Assembly: GCF_049943955.1 (NCBI RefSeq)
Contig: NZ_JBNFTW010000010.1
Location: 91,692-155,691, forward strand
From: Desulfosporosinus sp049943955
Lineage (GTDB): Bacteria > Bacillota > Desulfitobacteriia > Desulfitobacteriales > Desulfitobacteriaceae
Length of the DNA stretch: 64,000 bases
Reading direction: 5' to 3'
Shown: piece by piece, positions 23,459 through 32,145 of the stretch
How the letters are laid out: each line of letters opens with the position of its first letter
How positions within the stretch are numbered: position 1 is the stretch's first letter
The notes under the pieces: model-generated
What the model saw: only the letters and a program-made list of their open reading frames with translations
Told to the model about the DNA's origin: nothing
Database searches by the model: none
Translations under genes and position numbers: made by a program

Positions 23459-25129
23459 ATGAAAAGTGATATTGAAATAGCTCAAGCAGCGGAAATGAAA
23501 CCAATCACAGAGATTGCCCAAAAGCTTGATTTGACAGAGGACGATATTGAGGCTTACGGCAAGTATAAAGCTAAAGTTAGCCTTGATGTTTGGAATCGTC
23601 TTAAGGATAAGCCTGATGGCAAGCTCATTTTAGTAACGGCTATTAATCCTACCCCAGCCGGAGAAGGAAAGACGACAACAACCGTAGGACTAGGGCAAGC
23701 CCTTTGGAAAATGGGCAAGAAAGCCATGATTGCTATTCGCGAACCATCCCTTGGACCATGTTTTGGTATCAAAGGCGGAGCTGCCGGCGGCGGCTATGCT
23801 CAAGTTGTTCCTATGGAAGATATTAATCTTCATTTTACGGGTGATTTCCATGCCATTACCTCGGCTCATAGCCTCTTAGCCGCCATGCTGGATAATAGTA
23901 TTCAGCAAGGCAACCCCTTAAATATTGATCCACGTCAAGTTGTCTTCCGTCGGGTTGTAGATATGAATGACCGCGCCCTGCGCAAAATTGTCATTGGCAT
24001 GGGCGGCAGAACAGAAGGGGTTCCCCGTGAGAGTGGCTATGATATTACAGTTGCTTCTGAAGTCATGGCAGTTCTTTGTCTGGCAAGTGACCTCATGGAT
24101 CTCAAAGAACGTTTCGGCAAGATTGTTGTGGCCTATACCTATGATGGCAAGCCGGTAACAGCTCATGATCTCGAAGCGGAAGGGGCCATGGCGCTCTTAA
24201 TGAAAGATGCTATTAAGCCGAATCTTGTTCAAACGTTAGAAAACACACCGGTATTTATCCATGGCGGGCCCTTTGCTAACATCGCCCATGGCTGCAACAG
24301 TATTATGGCAACAAAACTGGGTCTCAAGTTAGTGGATTATCTCGTTACCGAGGCCGGATTCGGCGCTGACCTTGGCGCTGAAAAGTTCTTTGATTTGAAG
24401 TGCCGGTTTGGCGGCTTGAAACCAGAGGCTGTTGTTATTGTGGCAACGGTTAGAGCTTTGAAGATGAATGGCGGTCTCGCTAAAGACCAGTTGGACACTG
24501 AGGATTTAGGAGCCTTAGGACGAGGGATTGTTAACCTTGAAAAACATATCGAAAACATGGCTAAATTCGGCGTTCCTGCTGTAGTAGCAATTAACCGCTT
24601 CCCGACGGACACCGAGGCAGAGCTGAATTTAGTCCGTGAGCGATGTCAGGAAATGGGTGCGGAAGTGGCCCTTTCTGAAGTCTTTATGCGCGGCGGAGAA
24701 GGCGGAGTTGAACTTGCCGAAACAGTTCTTCGCGTGCTGGAAGAAAAAGAATCCAACTTCAAAGTTCTTTATGAATTAGATTTGCCTATTGAAGCGAAAA
24801 TTGAGAAGATCGCCAAAGAGATCTACGGGGCTGATGGTGTCGTCTTTGACAAAGCAGCTCAAAACTCCATTAAGAAATATGTGGAAATGGGTTATGGGAA
24901 TTTACCCGTTTGTATGGCCAAAACACAATACTCCCTCTCGGATGATGCTTCACGTCTGGGACGCCCGACGGGATTCACGATTACCGTGCGTGAACTAAGA
25001 CTTTCTGCCGGAGCCGGATTTTTAGTAGCAATTACAGGCGCAATCATGACCATGCCAGGATTGCCCAAGCGTCCGGCAGCGACGAGAATGGATATTGATG
25101 TTAACGGAACAATTACAGGATTGTTCTAA
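23459..25129 (+). CDS. fhs: Formate-tetrahydrofolate ligase
   Basis: A 556-residue, full-length protein. The ATP site TPAGEGKTTTTVGLG is at about 65, with REPSLGPCFGIKGGAAGGGYAQV and DINLHFTGDFHAITSAHSLL following in family order. It joins formate and THF to 10-formyl-THF with ATP, the entry step of the methyl branch of the Wood-Ljungdahl pathway, or runs in reverse to gain ATP from C1 units. ATG follows AAATGGGGTAAAAGAC. Its place behind methyltransferase genes suggests that methyl groups released upstream are oxidised through THF. A terminator follows. Confidence 0.96.
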   Translation: MKSDIEIAQAAEMKPITEIAQKLDLTEDDIEAYGKYKAKVSLDVWNRLKDKPDGKLILVTAINPTPAGEGKTTTTVGLGQALWKMGKKAMIAIREPSLGPCFGIKGGAAGGGYAQVVPMEDINLHFTGDFHAITSAHSLLAAMLDNSIQQGNPLNIDPRQVVFRRVVDMNDRALRKIVIGMGGRTEGVPRESGYDITVASEVMAVLCLASDLMDLKERFGKIVVAYTYDGKPVTAHDLEAEGAMALLMKDAIKPNLVQTLENTPVFIHGGPFANIAHGCNSIMATKLGLKLVDYLVTEAGFGADLGAEKFFDLKCRFGGLKPEAVVIVATVRALKMNGGLAKDQLDTEDLGALGRGIVNLEKHIENMAKFGVPAVVAINRFPTDTEAELNLVRERCQEMGAEVALSEVFMRGGEGGVELAETVLRVLEEKESNFKVLYELDLPIEAKIEKIAKEIYGADGVVFDKAAQNSIKKYVEMGYGNLPVCMAKTQYSLSDDASRLGRPTGFTITVRELRLSAGAGFLVAITGAIMTMPGLPKRPAATRMDIDVNGTITGLF

Positions 25130-25168
25130 TCTCAAGTTTCCACACATAATTTACTAAGGCCCTTCGTT

Positions 25169-25207
25169 AGTACCTTTCTATTATTATTTGGAAGGGTACT
25201 TTTTTCT
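25169..25207 (+). terminator. Terminator of fhs
   Basis: Stem AGTACCTTTC / GAAGGGTACT and a run of six T. It ends the C1 operon before repeat copy 25245-25419. Confidence 0.8.
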
Positions 25208-25244
25208 TGCTCTAGGGCAACTTTGAATCAAGATTTTATCCGGC

Positions 25245-25419
25245 TTTTAAGCCCCCACTTCTATAAGTGGGGGTGGGTCCTTCGTAAACTTCAGGTGGGG
25301 TAGAGTCCTCCTTCGCCGCTAAGTATTCCTATTTGGAAAGGCGGCTCGGCAATAATGTCCACTGGACATTATTGTATCTGAAGCCTCGATGTTCAGCTTT
25401 AGCGTAAGCGAGTTCACTG
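25245..25419 (+). repeat. Dispersed hairpin repeat, full-length copy
   Basis: A reference copy of the family. In order: TTTTAAGCCCCCACTT-CTATAAGTGGGGG left hairpin, GGTCCTTCG, GGTGGGGTAGAGTCCTCCTTCG core, a CGCCGC...GGCGGC stem, a hairpin AATAATGTCCACTGGACATT, TGAAGCCTCGATGTTCAGC right hairpin and AGTTCACT end. Several stems follow one another over about 175 bases, as in a structured RNA or single-stranded DNA transposon. It sits between fhs and the LysR-type gene. Confidence 0.88.
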
Positions 25420-25542
25420 AAAGAATCCATGTTAGGTTGCTTTTACCTGGAATGTATTAATAACTAGTATTCTTATCAGAATTTCGATATACTGTATCAT
25501 TAAAAGCACGAAGCAATTTAACGAAGAATAGGCGGGTAAAGG

Positions 25543-26451
25543 ATGACATTTCAACAGCTCAAATATGCCATTGAAATTGCAAACTGGGGCTCGATTAATG
25601 AAGCCGCCAAACGATTGTTTATATCTCAGCCCAGTCTTTCCATGGCCATCAAAGAATTGGAAGAAGAGCTTAAGATCACTATTTTCGAGCGGACTAACAA
25701 GGGAATCAATGTTTCTGTTGAGGGAACTGAATTTTTGGGTTATGCCCGGCAGGTTATAGAGCAAATGGAACTGTTGGAAAATCGGTACCTGGATGCTAAG
25801 CCATCTCCTCAACATTTTTCGGTTTCAACTCAGCACTATGCTTTTTCTGTTAATGCCTTTGTAAATCTGATCCAAAACTACGCTTTAGAAGACTATGAGT
25901 TTACCTTAAGGGAAACAAAAACTTATGAAATTCTGGACGATGTTAAAAATCTCCGCAGTGAGATCGGTATCCTCTATCTTAACGACTTTAATAACAAGGT
26001 CATTAATAAGCTCTTGAAAGAAAGCAATCTGGAATTTACTGTTTTATTCCAAGCACAGCCTCATGTTTTTATCAGTGCTAAAAATCCACTGGCCAAGCAA
26101 GCAAACGTTAGCTTAGACGATCTGGATCCTTACCCATGTCTATCTTTTGAACAGGGACAATATAATTCCTTTCATTTTTCTGAGGAAATTCTCAGTACGT
26201 TAACCCATAAAAAGAATATTCGCGTGAGTGACAGGGCGACACTTTTTAATCTCTTGATTGGTTTAAACGGCTATACCATTTCCACCGGCGTTTTAAGTGC
26301 AGACCTTAACGGCAATAACATTATCGCCGTGCCCTTAAATATTGATGAGACAATAACAGTAGGCTGGATTTCGCATAAGAATGTAACACTTAGCAAGCTG
26401 GCAACAGCGTATGTGCAGGAATTGGAGAAGGTAATTCTAGATTATCGCTAA
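25543..26451 (+). CDS. LysR-family transcriptional regulator
   Basis: A 302-residue LysR regulator. The winged helix-turn-helix is at about 1-60 (MTFQQLKYAIEIANWGS, AAKRLFISQPSLSMAIKELE), followed by the periplasmic-binding-like effector domain. AGAATAGGCGGGTAAAGG precedes the ATG. It lies between fhs and metH on the same strand, with a terminator after it, and could control methionine or C1 genes; the effector is unknown. The usual binding site near its own or the metH promoter was not identified. Confidence 0.9.
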   Translation: MTFQQLKYAIEIANWGSINEAAKRLFISQPSLSMAIKELEEELKITIFERTNKGINVSVEGTEFLGYARQVIEQMELLENRYLDAKPSPQHFSVSTQHYAFSVNAFVNLIQNYALEDYEFTLRETKTYEILDDVKNLRSEIGILYLNDFNNKVINKLLKESNLEFTVLFQAQPHVFISAKNPLAKQANVSLDDLDPYPCLSFEQGQYNSFHFSEEILSTLTHKKNIRVSDRATLFNLLIGLNGYTISTGVLSADLNGNNIIAVPLNIDETITVGWISHKNVTLSKLATAYVQELEKVILDYR

Positions 26452-26493
26452 TTCTAAGAACAGAAACCCTTTGTGACAAGTTTGTGGAAAGAA

Positions 26494-26536
26494 ATGGCTT
26501 GTTATAGTTTAAGACTATAACAAGCCATAGTTTTTT
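26494..26536 (+). terminator. Terminator of the LysR gene
   Basis: Stem ATGGCTTGTTATAG / CTATAACAAGCCAT, 14 bp and perfect, then AGTTTTTT. Confidence 0.88.
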
Positions 26537-26590
26537 AGAGTTACTTTATACCCATTGCTTGATGGTATAGTAAATCTAAACAACAAACCT

Positions 26591-26722
26591 TAGTCCATCC
26601 TTCAGCGCGGTAGCATTTTGTTATGGGCTTGGCGCTTTCAGCGAAAGTGTCACAGGACACTTTGTCACTGAAGTCACGATGGTCAGCTAAAGCCGAAGAA
26701 TTCGCTTCTTATTGTGACTTGG
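26591..26722 (+). repeat. Dispersed repeat, type 2 copy in the metH leader
   Basis: Core TAGTCCATCCTTCAGCGCGG, then TTATGGGCTTGGCGC, hairpin GAAAGTGTCACAGGACACTTT, then CTGAAGTCACGATGGTCAGC and a divergent end AAGAATTCGC. The left hairpin is absent. Type 2 copies share the core and right end with type 1 copies but have a GCGC stem instead of CGCCGC. It fills the 343-base gap before metH; no SAM or cobalamin riboswitch is seen there. Confidence 0.75.
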
Positions 26723-26795
26723 TCGAATTAAGAGTAAAGCAGCTTTCATAGTTATAACGCTCTGGTGCAGATTTAATAATCGAGGAGGTCTACAG

Positions 26796-29700
26796 ATGAG
26801 ATACAATATTGAGACTTATTTAAAGGATAGAATTCTTGTTTTAGATGGAGCCATGGGAACCTGCATTCAGGGATACAATTTAGAGGAACCGGAATTTAGA
26901 GGAACGTGTACTTGTCAGAGAAACCAAAAAGGAAATAATGATCTCTTAAATCTTACTCATCCTGAGATCATTCAAGCAATTCATAGAAGCTATCTGGAAG
27001 CTGGCGCCGATATCATCGAGACAAATACCTTTAATGCTACGAGAATATCTCAGATGGACTATGGGATGGAGGAAAAGATCTATGAACTCAATGTTCAGGG
27101 GGCAAAGCTGGCAAGAGCCCAGGCCGATCTATTTACAGAGATTGATCCAAGCAAACCGCGTTTTGTTGCCGGCTCAGTGGGACCGACCAATAGAACAGCG
27201 TCTCTTTCCCCGGATGTTGAAAACCCAGGGCTGAGAAATATAAGCTTCGACGAACTTGAATTCGCTTATCGAGAACAGATCGCAGGGCTTGCCGACGGCG
27301 GAGTGGATATAATAATTATCGAAACGATTTTTGATGCTTTAAATGCTAAAGCCGCAATTGTTGCAGCTCGAAATCTTTGTCAGGAAAAAGGTATCATTCT
27401 GCCCGTATTTATCTCGGGAACGATTGCTGATAAAAGTGGCCGAATCTTATCCGGACAAACCCTTGAGGCCTTCGCTCACACTCTAAAGGGAGAAGGGATC
27501 TTTGGTATAGGGTTAAACTGTTCTTTTGGCGCCAGGGATCTTATTCCTTTCCTGAAATATCTGTCAAAATCGCAAGACCGTTATGTAACGTTTCACCCTA
27601 ATGCCGGGTTGCCTAACTCACTGGGGGAGTATGAGGAACGTCCGGAAGAAACAGCAGCTCTAGTCAGGGAATTGGCAGAAGAAGGACATTTGAATATTGT
27701 TGGGGCCTGCTGTGGTTCCACACCTGCCCATATTAAAGCGATCAGTGAAGCAGTAAAGGGGATCAAACCAAGAAGAGTCCCTTTGATCGTAAAAGAGACG
27801 ATATTTTGCGGCTTGGAAGACATAGTCATTAAGGAAGAAAACAATTTTGTCAATATCGGGGAAAGAACGAATGTTTCCGGATCAGCGAAATTTGCTCGCT
27901 TAATCAGAGAGAAAAACTATGATGAAGCGTTATTAATTGCTAAAGAACAGGTGCAGAATGGAGCTCAAATCATTGACATAAACTTTGATGACGGGCTTCT
28001 TGATGCTCAACATGAAATGGATAGTTTTCTCAAGCTTCTTGCCGCTGAACCGGAGATTTCCAGAGTTCCGGTGATGATTGATTCCTCGAGATTTGAAGTC
28101 ATCGAAGCTGGTTTAAAGGCCATTCAGGGAAAGGCTGTCGTTAATTCCATCAGCCTTAAAGGCGGAGAAGAGGAGTTCATCCGGCAGGCGTCGTTAATTA
28201 AAAAGCACGGCGCGGGCCTGGTTGTGATGGCTTTTGACGAGCAGGGTCAGGCCGACACATTTGAACGGAAAATAGCAGTTTGTCAAAGAGCCTATGATTT
28301 ATTGGTGAATAAAGTGAAGTTCCCTCCAGAAGATATTATTTTTGATCCGAATATTTTAGCCATAGCCACAGGGATTGAAGAACATAATAATTATGCGCTC
28401 GATTTTATTAATACCGTAAAATGGATTAAAGATAATCTCCCCTATGCCAAAGTGAGCGGAGGGGTAAGTAATTTATCCTTCTCTTTTCGAGGAAATAATA
28501 CCATCAGAGAAGCTATGCACTCTGTATTTTTATATCATGCTATTGCTGCCGGTCTGGATATGGCGATTGTCAATCCTGGTCTGATTCAAATTTACGATGA
28601 AATCGATCAGGAGCTTCTCCAAGTGGTCGAAGATGTTGTCTTAAATAAGACACCTGATGCCGCGGAAAAACTCTTGTCTTTTGCGGAAAACTATAAGACG
28701 ACGGACAGAAACCAAACCGAGAATAATCTTGCCTGGAGAGAGCATGACTGCAAACACCGGCTCATTCATGCTTTAGTCAAGGGTATCTCCGAATTTATTG
28801 AAGAAGATGTTGAGGAAGTCAGAAAGCAATATGCCCGAGCTGAAGAGGTGATCGAAGGACCGTTGATGGAAGGCATGAAGACGGTCGGAGACTTATTTGG
28901 AGACGGTAAAATGTTCCTCCCGCAGGTCGTGAAAAGTGCACGAGTTATGAAAAAGGCAGTCAGCTGTTTATTACCCTATATAGAAGCTGAGAAGAAGACA
29001 GGTGAAAAAAACAGCGCTGGAAAAATCGTGATGGCTACGGTCAAGGGTGATGTCCATGATATTGGTAAAAATATCGTTTCAGTGATCCTGGCTTGCAACA
29101 ATTTTGAAGTTATTGATTTAGGGGTTATGGCTTCCAGTGAACTAATTCTCCAGACGGCTCAAAAAGAAAATGCAGATATTATCGCCCTTAGCGGACTGAT
29201 CACACCTTCCTTGGAAGAGATGTGTCATGTGGCGGAGGAAATGGAACGTCAAGAGTATAAAATTCCTTTGATGATTGGAGGCGCCACAACCTCTAAAACT
29301 CACACGGCCTTGAAAATTGCCCCCAACTATTCAAAAGGTGTTGTTTATAGCGTTGACGCCTCGAAATCCGTAGAAATTGCCAAAAGGCTTGTTGACAGAA
29401 ATACGGTCAAGGGCTACTTAAAGGAGATAGACAACGAATACCAAACGTTAAGAGAAAACTATGAGAACGCCAAAAGAAAGCTGCTGCCTCTCGCTGAAGC
29501 CAGAGAAAAGAAATTTAAAATAAATTGGAATGAAGAAACAATCAGGGTGCCAAACTTTATTGGCACCAAATTGTTGAAAAATTATCCTCTTAGTGAATTA
29601 AGAGCATATATCGATTGGTCATATTTCTTTGTAGCCTGGGATATGGGAATGGCTTATCCTAAAATTATGGGAGATCCTAAATACGGTGATGAAGCCCAAA

Positions 29701-30434
29701 AGCTTTTTGCCGATGCTAACACCATGTTAGATCTATTAGAGAAAGAAGAAATACTTACAGCCAATGCTGTTTTCGGTATTTTTCCCGCTAACTCTCAAAG
29801 TGATGATATCGAATTGTTTCATCAAGGAAAGGTTACAACCTTTAATATGTTAAGGCAGCAAACCGTTGCCAACGATAATGTCTATCGCTGCTTAGCTGAT
29901 TATATAGCTCCCAAAGAGTCCTGCAAGACCGACTATTTAGGCGGTTTTATTGTCACGGCGGGCATAGGAGTCCAAGAGTATGCCGGGAAACTTAAAGAGC
30001 AAGGCAATGATTATGGAGCAATTATGGTAAAACTTCTTGCGGATAGGCTGGCCGAAGCCTTCGCTGAGTTGCTGCACTATCATGTCAGAAAGGATTATTG
30101 GGGATACGCACCTGATGAAACGTCAGAACCTGAGACTTTATTAAAAGGATCTTATCACGGAATCAGGCCAGCTTTTGGCTATCCCTGTCTTAGAGATCAT
30201 AGTGAAAAAACCAAGCTGTTTCAACTTCTAGAGGGAGAAAAAAATACGGGTGTTATCTTAACTGATCATTATATGATGGATCCTGTGGCTAGTGTTTGTG
30301 GTTTGTATTTCGGTTCGCACCATGCCAACTATTTCGATATTCATAGAATTGATAAGGATCAAATCAACGATTACGCCAGACGTACCCAAAAGGATCTTAA
30401 AGAGCTAGGGAAGATGTTAGGTACCATTATTTAA
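26796..30434 (+). CDS. metH: Cobalamin-dependent methionine synthase
   Basis: A full-length 1212-residue MetH with all four modules. The homocysteine domain has zinc Cys242 (GLNCSF) and Cys305-306 (GACCGS). The methyl-THF (pterin) domain runs from about 350 (NIGERTNVSGSAKFARLI). The B12 domain follows a helical cap, with DVHDIGK at 752-758. The C-terminal activation domain (about 890-1212) includes RPAFGYPC and binds SAM. It transfers the methyl group of methyl-THF to homocysteine. GAGGAGGTCTACAG is a strong ribosome site. Preceded by a LysR-type gene and repeat copy, followed by another repeat; it links the C1 cluster to methionine supply. Confidence 0.96.
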   Translation: MRYNIETYLKDRILVLDGAMGTCIQGYNLEEPEFRGTCTCQRNQKGNNDLLNLTHPEIIQAIHRSYLEAGADIIETNTFNATRISQMDYGMEEKIYELNVQGAKLARAQADLFTEIDPSKPRFVAGSVGPTNRTASLSPDVENPGLRNISFDELEFAYREQIAGLADGGVDIIIIETIFDALNAKAAIVAARNLCQEKGIILPVFISGTIADKSGRILSGQTLEAFAHTLKGEGIFGIGLNCSFGARDLIPFLKYLSKSQDRYVTFHPNAGLPNSLGEYEERPEETAALVRELAEEGHLNIVGACCGSTPAHIKAISEAVKGIKPRRVPLIVKETIFCGLEDIVIKEENNFVNIGERTNVSGSAKFARLIREKNYDEALLIAKEQVQNGAQIIDINFDDGLLDAQHEMDSFLKLLAAEPEISRVPVMIDSSRFEVIEAGLKAIQGKAVVNSISLKGGEEEFIRQASLIKKHGAGLVVMAFDEQGQADTFERKIAVCQRAYDLLVNKVKFPPEDIIFDPNILAIATGIEEHNNYALDFINTVKWIKDNLPYAKVSGGVSNLSFSFRGNNTIREAMHSVFLYHAIAAGLDMAIVNPGLIQIYDEIDQELLQVVEDVVLNKTPDAAEKLLSFAENYKTTDRNQTENNLAWREHDCKHRLIHALVKGISEFIEEDVEEVRKQYARAEEVIEGPLMEGMKTVGDLFGDGKMFLPQVVKSARVMKKAVSCLLPYIEAEKKTGEKNSAGKIVMATVKGDVHDIGKNIVSVILACNNFEVIDLGVMASSELILQTAQKENADIIALSGLITPSLEEMCHVAEEMERQEYKIPLMIGGATTSKTHTALKIAPNYSKGVVYSVDASKSVEIAKRLVDRNTVKGYLKEIDNEYQTLRENYENAKRKLLPLAEAREKKFKINWNEETIRVPNFIGTKLLKNYPLSELRAYIDWSYFFVAWDMGMAYPKIMGDPKYGDEAQKLFADANTMLDLLEKEEILTANAVFGIFPANSQSDDIELFHQGKVTTFNMLRQQTVANDNVYRCLADYIAPKESCKTDYLGGFIVTAGIGVQEYAGKLKEQGNDYGAIMVKLLADRLAEAFAELLHYHVRKDYWGYAPDETSEPETLLKGSYHGIRPAFGYPCLRDHSEKTKLFQLLEGEKNTGVILTDHYMMDPVASVCGLYFGSHHANYFDIHRIDKDQINDYARRTQKDLKELGKMLGTII

Positions 30435-30504
30435 GAAAGGAATAGATTTCTTCGCTATAACAGCCTTTTACTAAAGACAGATTATAGGTTAAGTTTATCA
30501 GGTT

Positions 30505-30674
30505 TTTAATACCCCCCTTCTTGTGGGGGTTGGTCCTTCGTTAACTTCAGGTGGGGTAGAGTCCTCCTTCGCCCCTAAGTATTCCTATTGGGAAAGGCGG
30601 CTCGGCAATAATGTCCACTGGACATTATTGTATCTGAAGCCCCGATGTTCAGCTTTTGCTGAACGAGTTCACTG
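30505..30674 (+). repeat. Dispersed hairpin repeat, full-length copy with shortened left hairpin
   Basis: Same order as the copy at 25245, but the left hairpin is ACCCCCCTTCTTGTGGGGGT, a shorter loop with the stem kept. The middle stem has CGCCCC in place of CGCCGC. It ends GAACGAGTTCACTG and lies between metH and the DsrE-like gene. Confidence 0.85.
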
Positions 30675-30811
30675 AAGCAGCAGATTTGTTTTATAAAAAA
30701 TAGCACAAAAATATTGTAGATAATTGTAGAAATGCAATATAATATACATATATTTTTGGAGCTTGGAATTATAATTTGTTCATCCAACAAATTCCAGAAG
30801 GGGATAATGTA

Positions 30812-31171
30812 ATGAAAGACTATAAGGTTATAGTTCATATCGACGAAATGACGAAATGGAAACTGTTATTAACGAATGTAAGCAATTTATTAAAAGCAAC
30901 AGGTGAGGATAATTACTCTGTTGAGGTTTTGGCAAATGCCGAGGCAGTAACGTATTATGCTAAAAATCAGCATACTTTAGATTTCGATAGTGATGTGAAG
31001 ACCATGGAAAGTTTGAATCAACAGGGCGTTAAATTTGTTGCCTGCAGCAATGCTTTAATGGCCAATAATCTAAAAAAGGATAATCTTTATGATTACGTAG
31101 AAACTGTTCCAGCCGGAGTAATAGAACTTGTCGTAAAACAAAATGAAGGATATTGTTATATAAAGCCCTGA
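30812..31171 (+). CDS. DsrE/DsrF-like family protein
   Basis: A 119-residue small alpha/beta protein of the DsrE type: MKDYKVIVHIDEMTKWKLLL then TNVSNLLKATGE, VEVLANAEAV, and GVKFVACSNALMANNLKKDNL with Cys in the place typical of the family. Such proteins often take part in sulfur transfer or act as small regulators. ATG 30812 is preferred, since AGAAGGGGATAATGTA precedes it. Its stop codon falls at the edge of a repeat fragment (AAGCCCTGATG), so the last bases of the gene and the repeat overlap. Confidence 0.75.
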   Translation: MKDYKVIVHIDEMTKWKLLLTNVSNLLKATGEDNYSVEVLANAEAVTYYAKNQHTLDFDSDVKTMESLNQQGVKFVACSNALMANNLKKDNLYDYVETVPAGVIELVVKQNEGYCYIKP

Positions 31172-31200
31172 TGTTCAGCTTTAGCCGAACAAGTTCACTG
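31162..31200 (+). repeat. Right-end fragment of dispersed repeat
   Basis: Reads AAGCCCTGATGTTCAGC then TTTAGCCGAACAAGTTCACTG, the family right end alone. It overlaps the last codons of the DsrE-like gene, supplying the TGA stop. Confidence 0.8.
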
Positions 31201-31204
31201 TATT

Positions 31205-31262
31205 AAAAAAGTCGCCCACTGTGTTAACTACAAGAAGAACAATCACAGTGGGCGATTTTTTT
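31205..31262 (+). terminator. Strong terminator
   Basis: Stem AAAAAGTCGCCCACTGTG / CACAGTGGGCGATTTTTTT around a 20-base loop. Confidence 0.88.
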
Positions 31263-31300
31263 ATGCATAAAACCGTAGCATCAATCCCCATTTTATTCGG

Positions 31301-31475
31301 TTTTTAAGCCCCCCACTTCTATAAGTGGGGGTGGGTCCTTCGTTAACTTCAGGTGGGGTAGAGTCCTCCTTCGCCGCTAAGTATTCCTATTGGGAAAGGC
31401 GGCTCGGCAATAATGTCCACTGGACATTATTGTATCTGAAGCCCCGATGTTCAGCTTTAACTGAACGGAGTTCAC
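31301..31475 (+). repeat. Dispersed hairpin repeat, full-length copy
   Basis: Nearly identical to the copy at 25245. It starts TTTTTAAGCCCCCCACTT, has the intact left hairpin, the GGTAGAGTCCTCCTTCGCC core, the GGCGGC stem and AATGTCCACTGGACATT, and ends CTGAACGGAGTTCAC. It stands about 120 bases downstream of a fragment of the same family and before the ferritin-like gene. Confidence 0.88.
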
Positions 31476-31641
31476 CACTTATAGATTCAATTAAAAATTA
31501 AATAGAAATTAATATTATAATTCTGTCAAATACATTATTGACTTATATTTATAATAATTATAAAATAAAAGAAAAACCATTCCAAATGTTTCTTACATAT
31601 CTTGCACTACTAAATCTAGGAAGAGAAAGGGTGGATAATGG

Positions 31642-32127
31642 ATGTCTTGGAGTATTGTTAACTTTACAGGTGAAGAAATTATTAAGCTGGCGCTTGAGAT
31701 GGAAAAATCGGGAAAGGAGTTTTATGAAAAAGCCCTCTCCTATGCCCAAGATCTTCAAGTCAAAGAGGTCTTAGTCTATCTGGCGAAGGAAGAAGAAAAA
31801 CATTTGAAAGACTTTGAGAAATTAGGCGAAAGGCTTTCTAAAGAATTTATGCCCAATGAAAGTTATGCCGGGGAATATGGAGACTATTTAAAGTCAATTG
31901 TAAATAACCATATTTTTAACTTGAATAATGTTGAAGATCTGGTTAAAGGAGTAAAAACCGATCTGGACATTTTGCACTTCGCTCAGAGTTTCGAAAAAGA
32001 TTCTATTATGATCTTCCAAGAGTTTGAAAACTTTGTTAATAATGCGGGCAAGGATACAGTAAAAGACCTGGTAAACGAAGAAAAAGAACACATCAAAAAA
32101 ATCAATGCCTTGTTTTTAATCAAGTAG
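31642..32127 (+). CDS. Ferritin-like (rubrerythrin-domain) diiron protein
   Basis: A 161-residue four-helix protein with the diiron-type pairs EMEKSGKEFYEKAL, AKEEEKHLKDFE and NEEKEHIKKI (ExxH motifs). There is no rubredoxin tail, so it is a ferritin-like or rubrerythrin-like erythrin protein. Such proteins act in peroxide or iron handling in anaerobes. It is followed by a large FAD/Fe-S dehydrogenase gene 18 bases on, so they probably share a transcript. RBS GAAAGGGTGG precedes the ATG. Confidence 0.82.
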   Translation: MSWSIVNFTGEEIIKLALEMEKSGKEFYEKALSYAQDLQVKEVLVYLAKEEEKHLKDFEKLGERLSKEFMPNESYAGEYGDYLKSIVNNHIFNLNNVEDLVKGVKTDLDILHFAQSFEKDSIMIFQEFENFVNNAGKDTVKDLVNEEKEHIKKINALFLIK

Positions 32128-32145
32128 AGAGGGCGGGGCGATTCC

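Noticed and set aside
26537..26795. SAM or cobalamin riboswitch before metH
   Set aside because: Looked for S-box and B12-box blocks; only the dispersed repeat copy and a ribosome site were found.
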